64,000 bases of DNA from Lactococcus garvieae (GTDB lineage Bacteria; Bacillota; Bacilli; Lactobacillales; Streptococcaceae). Below the pieces are notes generated by a model that saw nothing but the letters and a program-made list of their open reading frames with translations, had not been told where the DNA came from and did not search any database. Below are positions 17,491 to 27,300 of the stretch, one piece after another. The stretch covers positions 1-64,000 of the forward strand of contig NZ_WIVG01000003.1 in assembly GCF_016758115.1 (NCBI RefSeq), given 5' to 3'. Within the stretch, counting starts at the first letter, position 1. Each line of letters starts with the position of its first letter. The position numbers were made by a program, and so were the translations under genes.

Positions 17491-17551
17491 GTACAAAAAG
17501 GACCTAAGGATGATACAATGTCATTAAGTCAAGAAATAGATTCGACAGTCT

Positions 17552-17586
17552 AAAACGATAAGATTTTATTATCTTGTCGTTTTTCA
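17552..17586 (+). terminator. Terminator ending the cargo operon
   Basis: AAAACGATAAGAT pairs with ATCTTGTCGTTTT (13 bp, one G-T) around a six-base loop, followed by T. Confidence 0.85.
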
Positions 17587-17587
17587 G

Positions 17588-17625
17588 TAGCCTCAAATTT
17601 TGAGGTTATTTGTCTACAGTCTGAA
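17588..17625 (-). repeat. IS-end-like repeat, right boundary of the cargo segment
   Basis: On the minus strand it reads TTCAGACTGTAGACAAATAACC then TCAAAATTTGAGGCTA, the inverted counterpart of 15536-15573 and close to the IS end at 13.7 kb. Confidence 0.8.
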
Positions 17626-17754
17626 ATGTTAATTGTAAAAATTAGCATTTTTTGTTTTCTTAAATACTCTTGGGGTTTTCGGACTGTACTTGATCTTTTT
17701 TATAAAGTTTTAACTACATAAAGAGATAAACAAGTATCTTATCATGATGTGTGA

Positions 17755-17760
17755 TATAAT
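17755..17760 (+). promoter_or_regulatory. Extended -10 promoter of the PIN/TRAM gene
   Basis: TGATATAAT: a TG one base before TATAAT, 57 bases upstream of the start codon. No clear -35. Confidence 0.5.
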
Positions 17761-17817
17761 TGACACAGAACTTTATATTTATCAAAAATTAAGGCTAGAG
17801 AATAGAAAGGAAGTCTT

Positions 17818-18897
17818 ATGCGTCGTTGGATAATTCATATTCTGATGGGTATTGTGGGCGCCTCCATAGGCATCACGATCCTTCCATGGGTTTGGCATCT
17901 CTTTGGTCAAGATGCCAATGCTTTTAATCAAGAAATTGTAAATGGGTTAATTGGAGCAATTATTTTTGTTATTTTTTCATTTTTTATGTCCAATTTCTTG
18001 ATGAGGGCTTTGAAAAGGTTAGATCAAAAAATAACCAGAGTTAATCTCTCAAAAATGGTATTTAATTTTATTGGTGCCATCTTAGGTTTGATGGTTGGTG
18101 TTCTACTGACAATCCCCTTGTCTTTATTAGGGGTACCTGTACTGAGCAACATTATTTCATTTGTTTTGATTGTTGGCTTACTTTATCTGGGCTACACCGT
18201 CTTTGATAAGCGGGGAGACGAAATCTTTAAAATTGTATTTCGTAGAAGAAAAGAAACAGCCCCAGCAGATAAGTCCGCTGAGGCTGATAAAGAGCAAACC
18301 TCTCGTTCTTCGATGCTTCTGGATACAAGTTCAGTCATTGATGGGCGAATTTTAGATGTGCTTAAAACGGGATTTATTAGCGATAAGGTCATCGTTCCTA
18401 ACTTTGTTTTGTTAGAATTACAATTGATTTCAGATAGCGCTGATCCACTTAAACGTGCTAAAGGGCGCCGCGGGTTGGATCTGGTTAATTCATTAAAAGA
18501 ATTTGACAATGTTGAAATTTCTACTAAAGACTACGAGGATGTTCGTGAGGTTGATACAAAGTTATTGCGTTATGCAAGCGAGATTGGTGCAAAGCTAGTC
18601 ACAAATGATTTTAACCTCAATAAAGTTGCAGAAATTCAAGGTGTAGTTGTCCTTAATATTAATGATCTAGCAAATGCAGTAAAAACACAGCTTATTGTAG
18701 GAGAACAAGTTGAAGTGACTATCATTCGTGAAGGATCAGAACGCCAACAAGGCGTGGCTTATCTTCCTGATGGGACAATGATTGTCATTGAAGATACTGC
18801 TAAGATGATTGATAAGAAAGTATTAGTTGAGGTAGCGAAAGTTTTACAAACGAGTGCAGGACGTATGATTTTTGCCGATCTGGTTGACTCTAAATAA
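17818..18897 (+). CDS. PIN/TRAM-domain membrane protein (YacL family)
   Basis: A 359-residue protein with four N-terminal transmembrane helices (to about residue 130), a basic linker, a PIN-like nuclease domain (LLDTSSVIDGRILDVL with the first acidic residues; LVTNDFNLNKVAE) and a C-terminal TRAM domain (VEVTIIREGSERQQGVAYLPDGTMIVIED). This is the YacL architecture, membrane-anchored and probably acting on RNA; its substrate is unknown. In lactococci and bacilli it sits near radA and gltX, as here. RBS AGAAAGGAAG before the ATG. Confidence 0.88.
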   Translation: MRRWIIHILMGIVGASIGITILPWVWHLFGQDANAFNQEIVNGLIGAIIFVIFSFFMSNFLMRALKRLDQKITRVNLSKMVFNFIGAILGLMVGVLLTIPLSLLGVPVLSNIISFVLIVGLLYLGYTVFDKRGDEIFKIVFRRRKETAPADKSAEADKEQTSRSSMLLDTSSVIDGRILDVLKTGFISDKVIVPNFVLLELQLISDSADPLKRAKGRRGLDLVNSLKEFDNVEISTKDYEDVREVDTKLLRYASEIGAKLVTNDFNLNKVAEIQGVVVLNINDLANAVKTQLIVGEQVEVTIIREGSERQQGVAYLPDGTMIVIEDTAKMIDKKVLVEVAKVLQTSAGRMIFADLVDSK

Positions 18898-18936
18898 GCA
18901 AGTGATAATTTGAAGGAAGAAAAATAAGGAAGATAT

Positions 18937-19566
18937 ATGTATTTTAAACGCTTTGCACAACTTTTTTTCATTTATCTATTCGCGGCACTTGTTCTGATAG
19001 CCATTGTGAGCTCGGACTTCTTAGAAAATAAAAGTTTAATTTTTGCTTTTGCCCTGCTTGTTTCTTATGGTGTGTTGACCTTGCCTTTGGTTCTATTGAC
19101 TGTTTTAAAAAGTAACAAAAAGGCAACTACCGTTGGCTCCCAGGGTGAAGGCGGAGAAGTACGCCGTATTCTGGGGGCCTTACCAGGTTACCTTGCTTTA
19201 AGCTGTCAGACATCAGAAGGGCGACAAGCAACGACGATTATGAGCTTTGTTCAATCTGTTCATGAAGAAAATGTCTGGTATATGGTGGCTGATAAGAAAG
19301 CCCACAAGGTTCAGGATATAAAAGAAAATCCTCAGGTTTCCTTTACAACTTGGTTTGATAGCTTGGAAAAAGGTGAGCGTCTGTCTTCCAACCAAGTTCA
19401 TGCAGAAATCGTACAGGGAATAGCTGCAAAAGAACTTGTCAAACATGAAAGTAATATACTTAATCTTCATGAAAATGCGCCAAATATGGCGATTATTAAA
19501 CTCAGCATCCGTTCTTTACTGCACGAAAATTTTAAAGAAGGTGCCCGAATCATTGATTTTAACTGA
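18937..19566 (+). CDS. Membrane-anchored flavin/PNPOx-like split-barrel protein
   Basis: A 209-residue protein with two N-terminal hydrophobic helices (residues ~9-27 and ~33-55) and then a pyridoxamine-phosphate-oxidase-like domain (ATTIMSFVQSV, NVWYMVADKKAHKVQDIKENPQVSFTTW). That fold binds FMN or F420-type cofactors or haem; the specific substrate cannot be read. The gene lies 39 bases after the PIN/TRAM gene with AAGGAAG as RBS and is closed by a terminator, so the two probably form one transcript. Confidence 0.7.
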   Translation: MYFKRFAQLFFIYLFAALVLIAIVSSDFLENKSLIFAFALLVSYGVLTLPLVLLTVLKSNKKATTVGSQGEGGEVRRILGALPGYLALSCQTSEGRQATTIMSFVQSVHEENVWYMVADKKAHKVQDIKENPQVSFTTWFDSLEKGERLSSNQVHAEIVQGIAAKELVKHESNILNLHENAPNMAIIKLSIRSLLHENFKEGARIIDFN

Positions 19567-19587
19567 AGTTTACGGACTTCTTTTTTT
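19565..19587 (+). terminator. Terminator
   Basis: GAAGTT/GACTTC hairpin with a small loop and seven T, directly at the stop of the preceding gene. Confidence 0.85.
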
Positions 19588-19655
19588 GTTTGGAACTCTA
19601 AAAATGTTCATAAGTTTATAGTTGCAATAAAACTTTATAAATGTTATTCTAATTA

Positions 19656-19669
19656 TGAAAGTGGTTACA
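19656..19669 (+). promoter_or_regulatory. cre-like site upstream of ald
   Basis: TGAAAGTGGTTACA matches 12 of 14 positions of the cre consensus TGWAARCGYTWWCW. This would fit CcpA control of alanine catabolism but the central CG is TG. Confidence 0.35.
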
Positions 19670-19705
19670 CAATTACTTTTATTAAACTAAGGTTTCAAAT
19701 AAAAA

Positions 19706-19721
19706 GGGGGCTATATCCCCC
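19706..19721 (+). promoter_or_regulatory. GGGGG/CCCCC hairpin in the ald leader
   Basis: Five G, a six-base loop CTATAT and five C, 18 bases before the GGAGG of ald. It is not followed by T, so it is more likely an mRNA-stability or protein-binding element than a terminator. Confidence 0.45.
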
Positions 19722-19751
19722 AGAGCATATATCTATATGGAGGATAAATTT

Positions 19752-20873
19752 ATGAAAATAGGTGTTCCAACAGAGATTAAGAAGCATGAATATCGTGTGG
19801 GACTTGCACCAGAGTTTGCAGCTGCTTATGTGGCTGCTGGACATGATGTTTACATCCAAAAAGGAGCGGGTGAGGGATCTTCATATCCGGATGAACTCTA
19901 CACAGCTGTTGGTTGTAAAATCTTGCCGACTGCAGAGGAGATTTATGCAACTGCGGACATGATTATTAAGGTGAAAGAGCCGCTTGAGCCAGAATACGCA
20001 TTGATGCGTGAGGGACAAATATTTTATACCTATTTCCATCTTGCAGCAGATAAAGCTTTGACTAAGGCAGTCTTGGATAAGAAAATTGTTGCAATTGCCT
20101 ATGAAACAATTCGTGATCGCAACGGCGCACTTCCAGCTCTTAAGCCAATGTCTGAAATTGCTGGACGTTTGTCCGTTCAAGAAGGTGCGAAGTATCTGGA
20201 ACGTCCTTTTGGCGGCCGTGGTATTTTGCTTGGGGGTGTAACAGGAGTTCTTCCTGCCAATGTCCTTGTTCTAGGTGGTGCAGGAGTTGTAGGACGTAAT
20301 GCTGTTGCTATGGCTGTCGGAATGCATGCTAATGTTACAGCAGTTGATGTGAACTTAGATGCTTTGACAGAGCTGGATAAACTATATGAAGGACGTGTAA
20401 ACACAGTTTACAGTACGGATCATGCAGTAAAAGAGTTGATTTCTAAGGCTGATTTAGTGATTGGGGCTGCGCTTATCCCAGGGGCTGCAACGCCACAGCT
20501 TATTCGTCGTGAACATTTGCCGCTGATGAAAAAAGGAGCTGTCATTGTTGACGTAGCGATTGACCAAGGTGGAACTTGTCAAAGTTCTCACGTGACTTAT
20601 CATGACAACCCTGTTTTTGAAGAAGAAGGTGTTATCCACTATTGTGTAGGAAACATGCCTGGTGCTGTGCCTGTTACTTCAACAGCAGCCTTAAACAATG
20701 CGACACTGGCAAATGGTTTGGCTATAGCAAACAAGGGCTATAAAGAAGCACTAAAAGCTAATCCGGGGCTCAAAGAAGGGCTTAATGCAGCTTATGGTAA
20801 ACTGACATGTAAACCTGTAGCTGATTTATACGATATGGTTTATACGGACAGTGATGAAGTAATTAATGGATAA
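19752..20873 (+). CDS. ald: Alanine dehydrogenase
   Basis: A 373-residue NAD-dependent L-alanine dehydrogenase (alanine + NAD to pyruvate + ammonia). Family signatures are MKIGVPTEIKKHEYRVGL at the start, VKVKEP with the substrate Lys region, YFHLAADKALT, and the Rossmann GGAGVVGRNA near residues 176-185. I choose the ATG at 19752, eight bases after GGAGG, over an in-frame ATG at 19737 that would precede the RBS. It is monocistronic with a terminator at 20881. A role in pyruvate/alanine balance, as in L. lactis, is likely. Confidence 0.93.
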   Translation: MKIGVPTEIKKHEYRVGLAPEFAAAYVAAGHDVYIQKGAGEGSSYPDELYTAVGCKILPTAEEIYATADMIIKVKEPLEPEYALMREGQIFYTYFHLAADKALTKAVLDKKIVAIAYETIRDRNGALPALKPMSEIAGRLSVQEGAKYLERPFGGRGILLGGVTGVLPANVLVLGGAGVVGRNAVAMAVGMHANVTAVDVNLDALTELDKLYEGRVNTVYSTDHAVKELISKADLVIGAALIPGAATPQLIRREHLPLMKKGAVIVDVAIDQGGTCQSSHVTYHDNPVFEEEGVIHYCVGNMPGAVPVTSTAALNNATLANGLAIANKGYKEALKANPGLKEGLNAAYGKLTCKPVADLYDMVYTDSDEVING

Positions 20874-20878
20874 GAAAA

Positions 20879-20912
20879 GCGCTGCTTAACAACAAGCAGC
20901 ACTTTTTATTTT
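20879..20912 (+). terminator. Terminator of ald
   Basis: GCTGCTT/AAGCAGC (20881-20887 with 20894-20900) followed by ACTTTTTATTTT; convergent with the GNAT gene. Confidence 0.88.
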
Positions 20913-21405
20913 ATAGTGGAAGAACCATGTTATACCAGGTTTCTCCCGCAAGCTGTGAGTCAGAAATCCCCTTGGAAACAAATCCATAATGTTCGTAGTA
21001 AGGAATGAGATTTTCGACACAAGTAAGGCTGATGCCTTGACGACTTTCTTCGGCTGCAGCTTCCTTCATCAAATCCAGTAATGAAGTAGCGATACCTAAA
21101 TCACGGTATTCGCTATCTACAGCGAGACTGACGATGATTTGAAAGCGGTCTGTTGGACGACTGGCTTCTGTTTTCTCAAACATATCGTCTGTCAGATAGC
21201 ACTTGTCAGAAGTTGGTCCTACAAGAATACCGACAACCTTGCCTTCTTCATTTCGAGCAACGAAGAATCGCTCAGGAATGACTTGGATGCGTTCTAACAT
21301 TGAAGCGCGTGAGAGGACCTCATTTTCTGGGAAAGAGGTCTCCTCGATATGCATCACATCATCAATGTCCGTGATTTTTGCTTTGCCATATGTAATTTTA
21401 GTCAT
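20911..21405 (-). CDS. GNAT family N-acetyltransferase
   Basis: A 164-residue acetyltransferase. Motif A is visible as IIVSLAVDSEYRDLGIATSLLDLMKEAA (acetyl-CoA pyrophosphate loop, degenerate R/Q-x-x-G-x-G/A), followed by ISLTCVENLIPYYEHYGF (motif B, typical EHYGF). The acceptor could be a small amine or a protein N-terminus; sequence alone does not say. It is transcribed toward ald, with both ending in the same small gap. Confidence 0.82.
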   Translation of the reverse strand: MTKITYGKAKITDIDDVMHIEETSFPENEVLSRASMLERIQVIPERFFVARNEEGKVVGILVGPTSDKCYLTDDMFEKTEASRPTDRFQIIVSLAVDSEYRDLGIATSLLDLMKEAAAEESRQGISLTCVENLIPYYEHYGFVSKGISDSQLAGETWYNMVLPL

Positions 21406-21550
21406 ATCTTTATTTTAACATGTGCATTAGCACGGAGTCAATGAAGCTAATGTTTCTTTGATTACAGTATGATTTTATAATGACTCACTGTTAGAAACAT
21501 TGCTCAGAATATGATAAAATAAAAGGGATTGAAACGAACAGGAGAAAACT

Positions 21551-22990
21551 ATGTCTAATAATATTCGTGTGCGTTATGCACCCTCACCAACAGGTCTCTT
21601 ACACATCGGTAATGCACGTACTGCACTTTTTAACTATCTTTTTGCACGTCACTATGGTGGTGACTTCCTTATCCGCATTGAAGATACTGACCGTGAGCGT
21701 CATGTAGAAGATGGTGAACGTTCTCAACTTGAAAACTTGCGTTGGTTGGGGATTGACTGGGATGAAAGCCCAGAAACACATGAAAACTATCGTCAGTCAG
21801 AACGTTTGGAACTGTATCAAAAATATATTGATCAACTTTTAAGTGAAGGCAAAGCTTACTATTCTTATAAAACACCTGAAGAGCTTGAAGCGGATCATGA
21901 AGCGCAAGAAGCAGCAGGTATTGCGCCGCATTATGTTAATGAGTATGCGGGAATGTCAGAAGCTGAGAAAGAAGCGTATATTGCAGAACGCAAAGCAGCA
22001 GGAATTACACCAGTTGTCCGCCTCTCTGTAAATGAAACCGCTGTTTACAAGTGGTCAGATATGGTTAAAGGCGATATCGAGTTTGAAGGTGGGAACATCG
22101 GTGGTGACTGGGTTATTCAAAAACGCGATGGCTACCCAACTTACAACTTTGCTGTCGTAGTAGACGATCATGACATGCAAATTTCACACGTTATTCGTGG
22201 AGATGACCATATTGCGAATACACCGAAACAGTTGATGGTTTATGAAGCTTTAGGATGGGAAGCACCTGTCTTTGGTCACATGACATTGATTATTAACTCT
22301 GAAACAGGCAAAAAGTTGTCCAAACGTGATACCAACACGCTTCAATTTATCGAAGATTACCGTAACAAAGGTTTCATGGCAGAGGCTATTTTCAACTTTA
22401 TCGCTCTCTTAGGCTGGAACCCAGGGGGCGAGCAAGAAAAATTCAGCCCACAGGAGTTGGTGAAACTCTTTGATGAAAAACGTTTGAGTAAATCTCCAGC
22501 AGCCTTTGACCAAAAGAAACTGGAGTGGATGGACAATGAATACATCAAGCATGCAGAGTTTGAACCTGTATACGAATTGACAAAACCTTTCCTTGAAGCA
22601 GCTGGGCGCTTTGATGCACGTGCGGAAGAACTGGTTAAACTTTACAAACCACAAATGAAATACGCCGAAGAAATTCTGGAGTTAACAGACCTCTTCTTTG
22701 GAGAATTCCCAGAACTCACAGACGAAGCCCGCCAAATGATGGACTTAGAAACTTCACCAGTCGTAGTGGCTACTTTCCGTGAAAAACTCGCAGCATTGGA
22801 AGATTTTACTGCCGAAAACATCTTCCCACTTTTCAAAGAAACACAAAAAGAAACAGGTGTTAAAGGAAAAAATCTTTGGATGCCGATTCGTATCGCTGCT
22901 TCTGGTAGCATGCATGGTCCAGAATTACCTGAAACCATTGCCCTTTTAGGAAAAGAAAAAGTTCTTGAACATATGGCACAATTCTTGTAA
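21551..22990 (+). CDS. gltX: Glutamyl-tRNA synthetase
   Basis: A 479-residue class I synthetase charging tRNA-Glu (and probably tRNA-Gln, followed by amidotransfer). The HIGH signature is [14 protein letters not shown] near residues 11-24 and the KMSKS loop is KKLSKRD near 254-260. The length and C-terminal anticodon-binding domain are typical. AGGAG precedes the ATG, and a strong terminator ends it as a single gene. Confidence 0.96.
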   Translation: MSNNIRVRYAPSPTGLLHIGNARTALFNYLFARHYGGDFLIRIEDTDRERHVEDGERSQLENLRWLGIDWDESPETHENYRQSERLELYQKYIDQLLSEGKAYYSYKTPEELEADHEAQEAAGIAPHYVNEYAGMSEAEKEAYIAERKAAGITPVVRLSVNETAVYKWSDMVKGDIEFEGGNIGGDWVIQKRDGYPTYNFAVVVDDHDMQISHVIRGDDHIANTPKQLMVYEALGWEAPVFGHMTLIINSETGKKLSKRDTNTLQFIEDYRNKGFMAEAIFNFIALLGWNPGGEQEKFSPQELVKLFDEKRLSKSPAAFDQKKLEWMDNEYIKHAEFEPVYELTKPFLEAAGRFDARAEELVKLYKPQMKYAEEILELTDLFFGEFPELTDEARQMMDLETSPVVVATFREKLAALEDFTAENIFPLFKETQKETGVKGKNLWMPIRIAASGSMHGPELPETIALLGKEKVLEHMAQFL

Positions 22991-23000
22991 AAGAGTGAAA

Positions 23001-23035
23001 ATAAACGCACAAGTCCTTTGTGCGTTTATTATATT
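23001..23035 (+). terminator. Terminator of gltX
   Basis: A perfect 12-bp stem ATAAACGCACAA/TTGTGCGTTTAT (23001-23012 with 23018-23029), then TATATTTCT. Confidence 0.9.
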
Positions 23036-23229
23036 TCTGTGGCAGTAATTGTTAAAAAATAAATCATAATAAAGTTTATAAAGGCTGTCCCAAGGCGGCT
23101 TTTTTGAGTTGAAATTTAGCGAATGTTTCTAGGAATTGAAGGTTATTTACACAACAATTCTTTTGAGAGTGTGTTAGGATGACTTTTTGAGGAAGATGAT
23201 GACAACTTTTCTTAATTCCTTGGGCGTTT

Positions 23230-24165
23230 TTATGTAAATTTAATAAGGAGTTTCTTTTTATGTGTTTGCTCGAGGGTTTTGATAAGCTGTTCAAATGCTA
23301 CAAACTCAAGGTCTTGATTGATGAGTAGGCGACCATCCATGACGAGCTTTGCTAAGAGCCTCATCCTGTCTTGCCATTCTTCTGGACTAAGCTGAGCATT
23401 CCAATGGCGCAGATGAAAAATACCAGCCTCTATAGGAAGTTTTGCTAATTTGCCCCAATCAACCTGTCTTCCTGAAAGAAGACCAACTGCTTGAAACTTT
23501 CCACCCTGTCGGACACAAGCAGCCAAATCTGTCCCCGCTTGCCCACCAACGCAATCAATGGCCGCATCGACTTGTAAACCTATCAAGTCTGTACGTAGTT
23601 CGTAGGCACCACGTTCTTTTAAAATTTTGTGTTTCTCAGGATGTCGTGTAATGGCGATAAGGTCGAATCCCAGTATCTGTGAAAGTTGAGCAAAAAGTTG
23701 ACCTAGGGAAGAACCAGCAGCATTTACAGCAAGTTTTTGTCCAGGTCTTAATGCGAGTACTTCTGTACACAGAATCCAAGCCGTCAGCGGATTGATATAA
23801 AGTTGGCTGGCAGAAAGAGAGTCAAGGCGATCAGGGACAAAAAACGCATGAGTCATGGGGCATTTGACAAATGTCTGCCAGGTTCCTTCCCCCTCCAAAG
23901 GTAAAACACGCTTACCTATGAGTTCCTCAGACAGCCCTGTACCGACTCCTACAACAACACCAACCCCCTCATAACCAGCAAACGCAGGTAAATTTATCCG
24001 ATGCGCATAGGCACCAGTAATAGGGATGAGATCAGAAGGATTGACAGGTGCATAGAGCATCTTTACAAGGAGTTCTTGATCTTGTAAGCTGGGCTGCTGT
24101 CTTTCTTGGAATTTTAAAACTTGATGGGGCTGACCAAAGGACTCGTAAATTAATGATTTATACAT
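23230..24165 (-). CDS. Zinc-independent MDR oxidoreductase (2-enoyl thioester/quinone reductase-like)
   Basis: A 311-residue medium-chain reductase. The start (MYKSLIYESFGQPHQVLKFQ), PVNPSDLIPITGAYA and FAGYEGVGVVVGVG match the MECR/enoyl-thioester-reductase branch. The Rossmann part is AVNAAGSSLGQLFAQLSQILGFDLIAI around residues 140-170 (A..SSLGQ in place of GAGGVG). The Cys/His zinc ligands of true alcohol dehydrogenases are absent. It is a monocistronic minus-strand gene; substrate unknown. Confidence 0.82.
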   Translation of the reverse strand: MYKSLIYESFGQPHQVLKFQERQQPSLQDQELLVKMLYAPVNPSDLIPITGAYAHRINLPAFAGYEGVGVVVGVGTGLSEELIGKRVLPLEGEGTWQTFVKCPMTHAFFVPDRLDSLSASQLYINPLTAWILCTEVLALRPGQKLAVNAAGSSLGQLFAQLSQILGFDLIAITRHPEKHKILKERGAYELRTDLIGLQVDAAIDCVGGQAGTDLAACVRQGGKFQAVGLLSGRQVDWGKLAKLPIEAGIFHLRHWNAQLSPEEWQDRMRLLAKLVMDGRLLINQDLEFVAFEQLIKTLEQTHKKKLLIKFT

Positions 24166-24344
24166 GGCTTTAATTATAACAAATCCTGTGAAACGTAAAT
24201 CACTATTTTCAGTTTTTCACAATTAAAAAAGACAGAAAAATTTCACAATTACTTTCATTTATCGAATGTATAAATAAAGAAAAGAATTTTACAAAAATAA
24301 AACTTATGTTAAACTTAAGTTATGCAAAACGTAAAATAGGATAG

Positions 24345-24364
24345 GAATGTGTAAAAAACATTCT
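24345..24364 (+). promoter_or_regulatory. Hairpin in the adhesin leader
   Basis: GAATGT/ACATTC around a seven-base A-rich loop, about 35 bases before the start codon. No T-run; possible regulatory element. Confidence 0.35.
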
Positions 24365-24396
24365 TGGAACATTGAAACTATAAAGGAGTCCGTTTT

Positions 24397-27300
24397 ATGA
24401 AGAGTAAATTACTTTTGAAAGTAATGAATATAGCTGCGTTGGCTTTACTAGTGATGCAAGTTTTACCTGCCTCCTCTCTTCGAGCTATAGCTGATACCTT
24501 AGACCTTGACGAACATTTACCAAGAGTCCACTTAACTGCGGCTGAGTTAGATGATGCGGATAAACCAGAATTTATCCTTCTGAAGGGTGAAGTAAGACAA
24601 GGAAAAGAAGCTGAAACAGCAGAAATCACCTTGTCTGGTGTTGATACTGTGCCTACAGAGGAAGAGAACACTCTTTCTGATTTGCCCGAAAGCTCCTATA
24701 AGGTTGCTGATAATAAAGTCACTCTGAGTTTGACGAAGGCAAGTACAGGTAATTTCTCATTAAAATTACAAATCGTTAAAGAGAGTATCAAAGATGGTGA
24801 GATTCAGGTCACTTTGGGTGAGCAGGTTCTCACAGTACCTTTAAAATCAGCGGAAAAAGAAGCTGAAGACAAGGCTGAAACAGCAAAGGCAGCATCATCC
24901 ACAGGAGGAAATACTGCACCTAGAACACGTGGCTTAGGCTTGAACTCTATATTGCCTACAGCCACTTATCCATGGTCTGTTGTACCAGGCAGTAAGGCAG
25001 CTGACCCTGCAACAGATAATGTAGCCAATGTCTTTTCATCCCTTCCAACGGTAGATGATGGGCGTGTATGGACAGACAAAACGGTATACCGGCTTGGTGG
25101 TCCAACAGATTTTGAAGTTACACTTTCATCCCTGTCACAAAGTGTGCCAACACGGGAAGGTTATCAGATTCCCGCAGACACCGTCTTTACTATTGATGTT
25201 TCTGGTTCGATGACCAAAATAGATCCAGGAGCAGGACGTTCACGTATTGCACTGTTAGTGGATGCTTTGAACGAAGCAATCGGTATTTTACAAGATGCGA
25301 ACCCGCTTAACCGTGTAGCTGTAGTTGCTTACGGAGGACGTTCGGGCGGTTATGCCCGTGTCGAAAAGGTTTTGGAACTGGGACGTTATGTTCCCAATGC
25401 CAGTGGGAACTTCTTTACCTTAGGCTCTAGTGGAGATGCGGTTAATGTTAATGCTTCAGCAGGACAAGGTGGCACTAATCCTGTTGCTAACTCTATACAA
25501 GTAGTAGGTTCAACGCCAACACAATGGGGGATTCGTGAATCTGCGCGTATCTTAGAAACTGCTACAGATAAACAGGTCAATGTTCCTGTAACTGATGCTG
25601 CTGGGCAAGTATTGCCAGAAGAAGCTGAAGTTACACGCCGGCCCAACATGATATTACTCACCGACGGTGAGCCGACCATGGGGCGCCCAGACTATGCTTT
25701 TGATTCTTCTACCCCTGTCGTTCTGGGTCCAAATGGTAATCGTATAGATAATGTTGCAACGCCAGGTCAAGGTCCATTTTATGGTGATGGTTCTTATGGT
25801 GAGCAAGGTCTTGCCGTGATGACAGCTCTGACAGCAGCTTATAGAAAAACGACAGTTTCTGATTCATATTTCCCAAGCGGGAATGTTGCCGGCGATGAAG
25901 GACAGCCGGAAGCTGGTGTTGGATTCTTCACAATCTCTACAGGCGTTCAACCAACAGAATCACAAAGGGAGCTTATCACTGCGACTCTAAATCCGACTCC
26001 AACCAATACAGACAAAATCCTTCCCAACATTCGTCACAGCTTCTTAGGGAATAATTCTTCATATCTTCCAGGACCAACTGCAACAGCGCCATCAATGACA
26101 ACCCTGCTGAACAACTTTACTAATGGTGCTACAGGTAACTTCTTAGCCCAGTATCGTGCTGGCTTTGGAAATTACCAGTGGAATGTTCCTGCAAGTACGG
26201 TAAATATTGCAAATACAACTGCAAGTTTAGCAGCACCAGCTGATCTAGCCTATGCGGATAACTTTTTTGAGGCGAGCAATATTGAGGAGCTGCGAGCAGC
26301 CTTTCAACAAATCACGAGCAGCATTCAAGAATCAAGTAATAAACCTATCGTTGATATAGGGAGCGAGGGCGACCTAGGTTCTGGCTCTCTTGACTTCTCC
26401 GATGTTCTCGGAGATTACATGAGCTTTACTGCTTTGAAGAGTATCAGATTTGCAGATAAAGGAAGCTTTACGCCTTCACAAAGTAGACCAAGCGATTTCA
26501 ACCGAACTTTGGCTGACTATGTCCGAGGTCAAGGCGGCTCTACTGGAGTAGCTCTGCTTCCTGAAGGACCTGAAGTTACTGCTATCCTTAATAGCTTTGG
26601 CAATGGCCGTTTCACTTACTACGCTGACAACTATGGGCACTATGTGGGGATAACAAATCCTGGAAACGCTGCTTTAAAGGTGGAAGTATATCCTTTCCAA
26701 GAGGCAATGATAAATAGTGAAGTAACTGGTAGTCAAGAGAGTATCAGCCGTCTCTTCTTTAGCGTAAGCACAGCTCTGGCAGATGTAAACGTGGAGACAG
26801 ACTATGGTATCGGAGAAACGGGAACACGAAAACTTCTGGAAGCTGACCAGTTTGTACATTGGGGGATTCCAAGCGAACTCTTACCGATGCGTACAGTTAA
26901 CGAAAACAATGGGAATGTTATCATATCGGGGGACGAAGCGCCGATACAAGTCAAATTTGATGTAGCTTTAGATGAGCCCCGTCTTTTAGAAGCCTTCACT
27001 CAGTCTCCAGAAAGTGTCCCAACACAGTTTTGGTCTAATGATTGGTCAACGCCAACAGTTGAAAATGATTCATTTGCGACTTTTGAACCAAGCACTGCGA
27101 ATCCTTTCTATCAGAACATTGACGGTAACCGTGTCGTGAACAAAACGAAAAATGAGACAGGTTCCGATGCCTGGGTGAGCACACAGACTATTACTCCAGA
27201 TCCGACCAGAGCTGCAGGCGATAATATCGTTGTAAATAAGCTAGGAAATAACGGAACATTTGAACTTCAATATAACGGTCAGATCCAGATTCAGAAGGAA

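Larger units (their letters stand above)
15536..17625. mobile_element. Putative non-autonomous element with bacteriocin-locus cargo
   Basis: A 2,090-base segment bounded by inverted ~36-base repeats that are nearly the same as the ends of the nearby IS1182-type element (only about five differences between the two ends). It lacks a transposase. Inside are a bacteriocin secretion-accessory remnant, an immunity-like gene, a secreted hydrophobic protein gene and a small membrane protein gene. The simplest reading is a transporter-IS or MITE-like unit mobilised in trans. No target duplication could be established. Confidence 0.55.

Noticed and set aside
12194-17625. One large composite transposon from the IS to the 17.6 kb repeat
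   Set aside because: radA, an essential-type core gene with normal neighbours, lies between the two units, so two separate elements are more likely.
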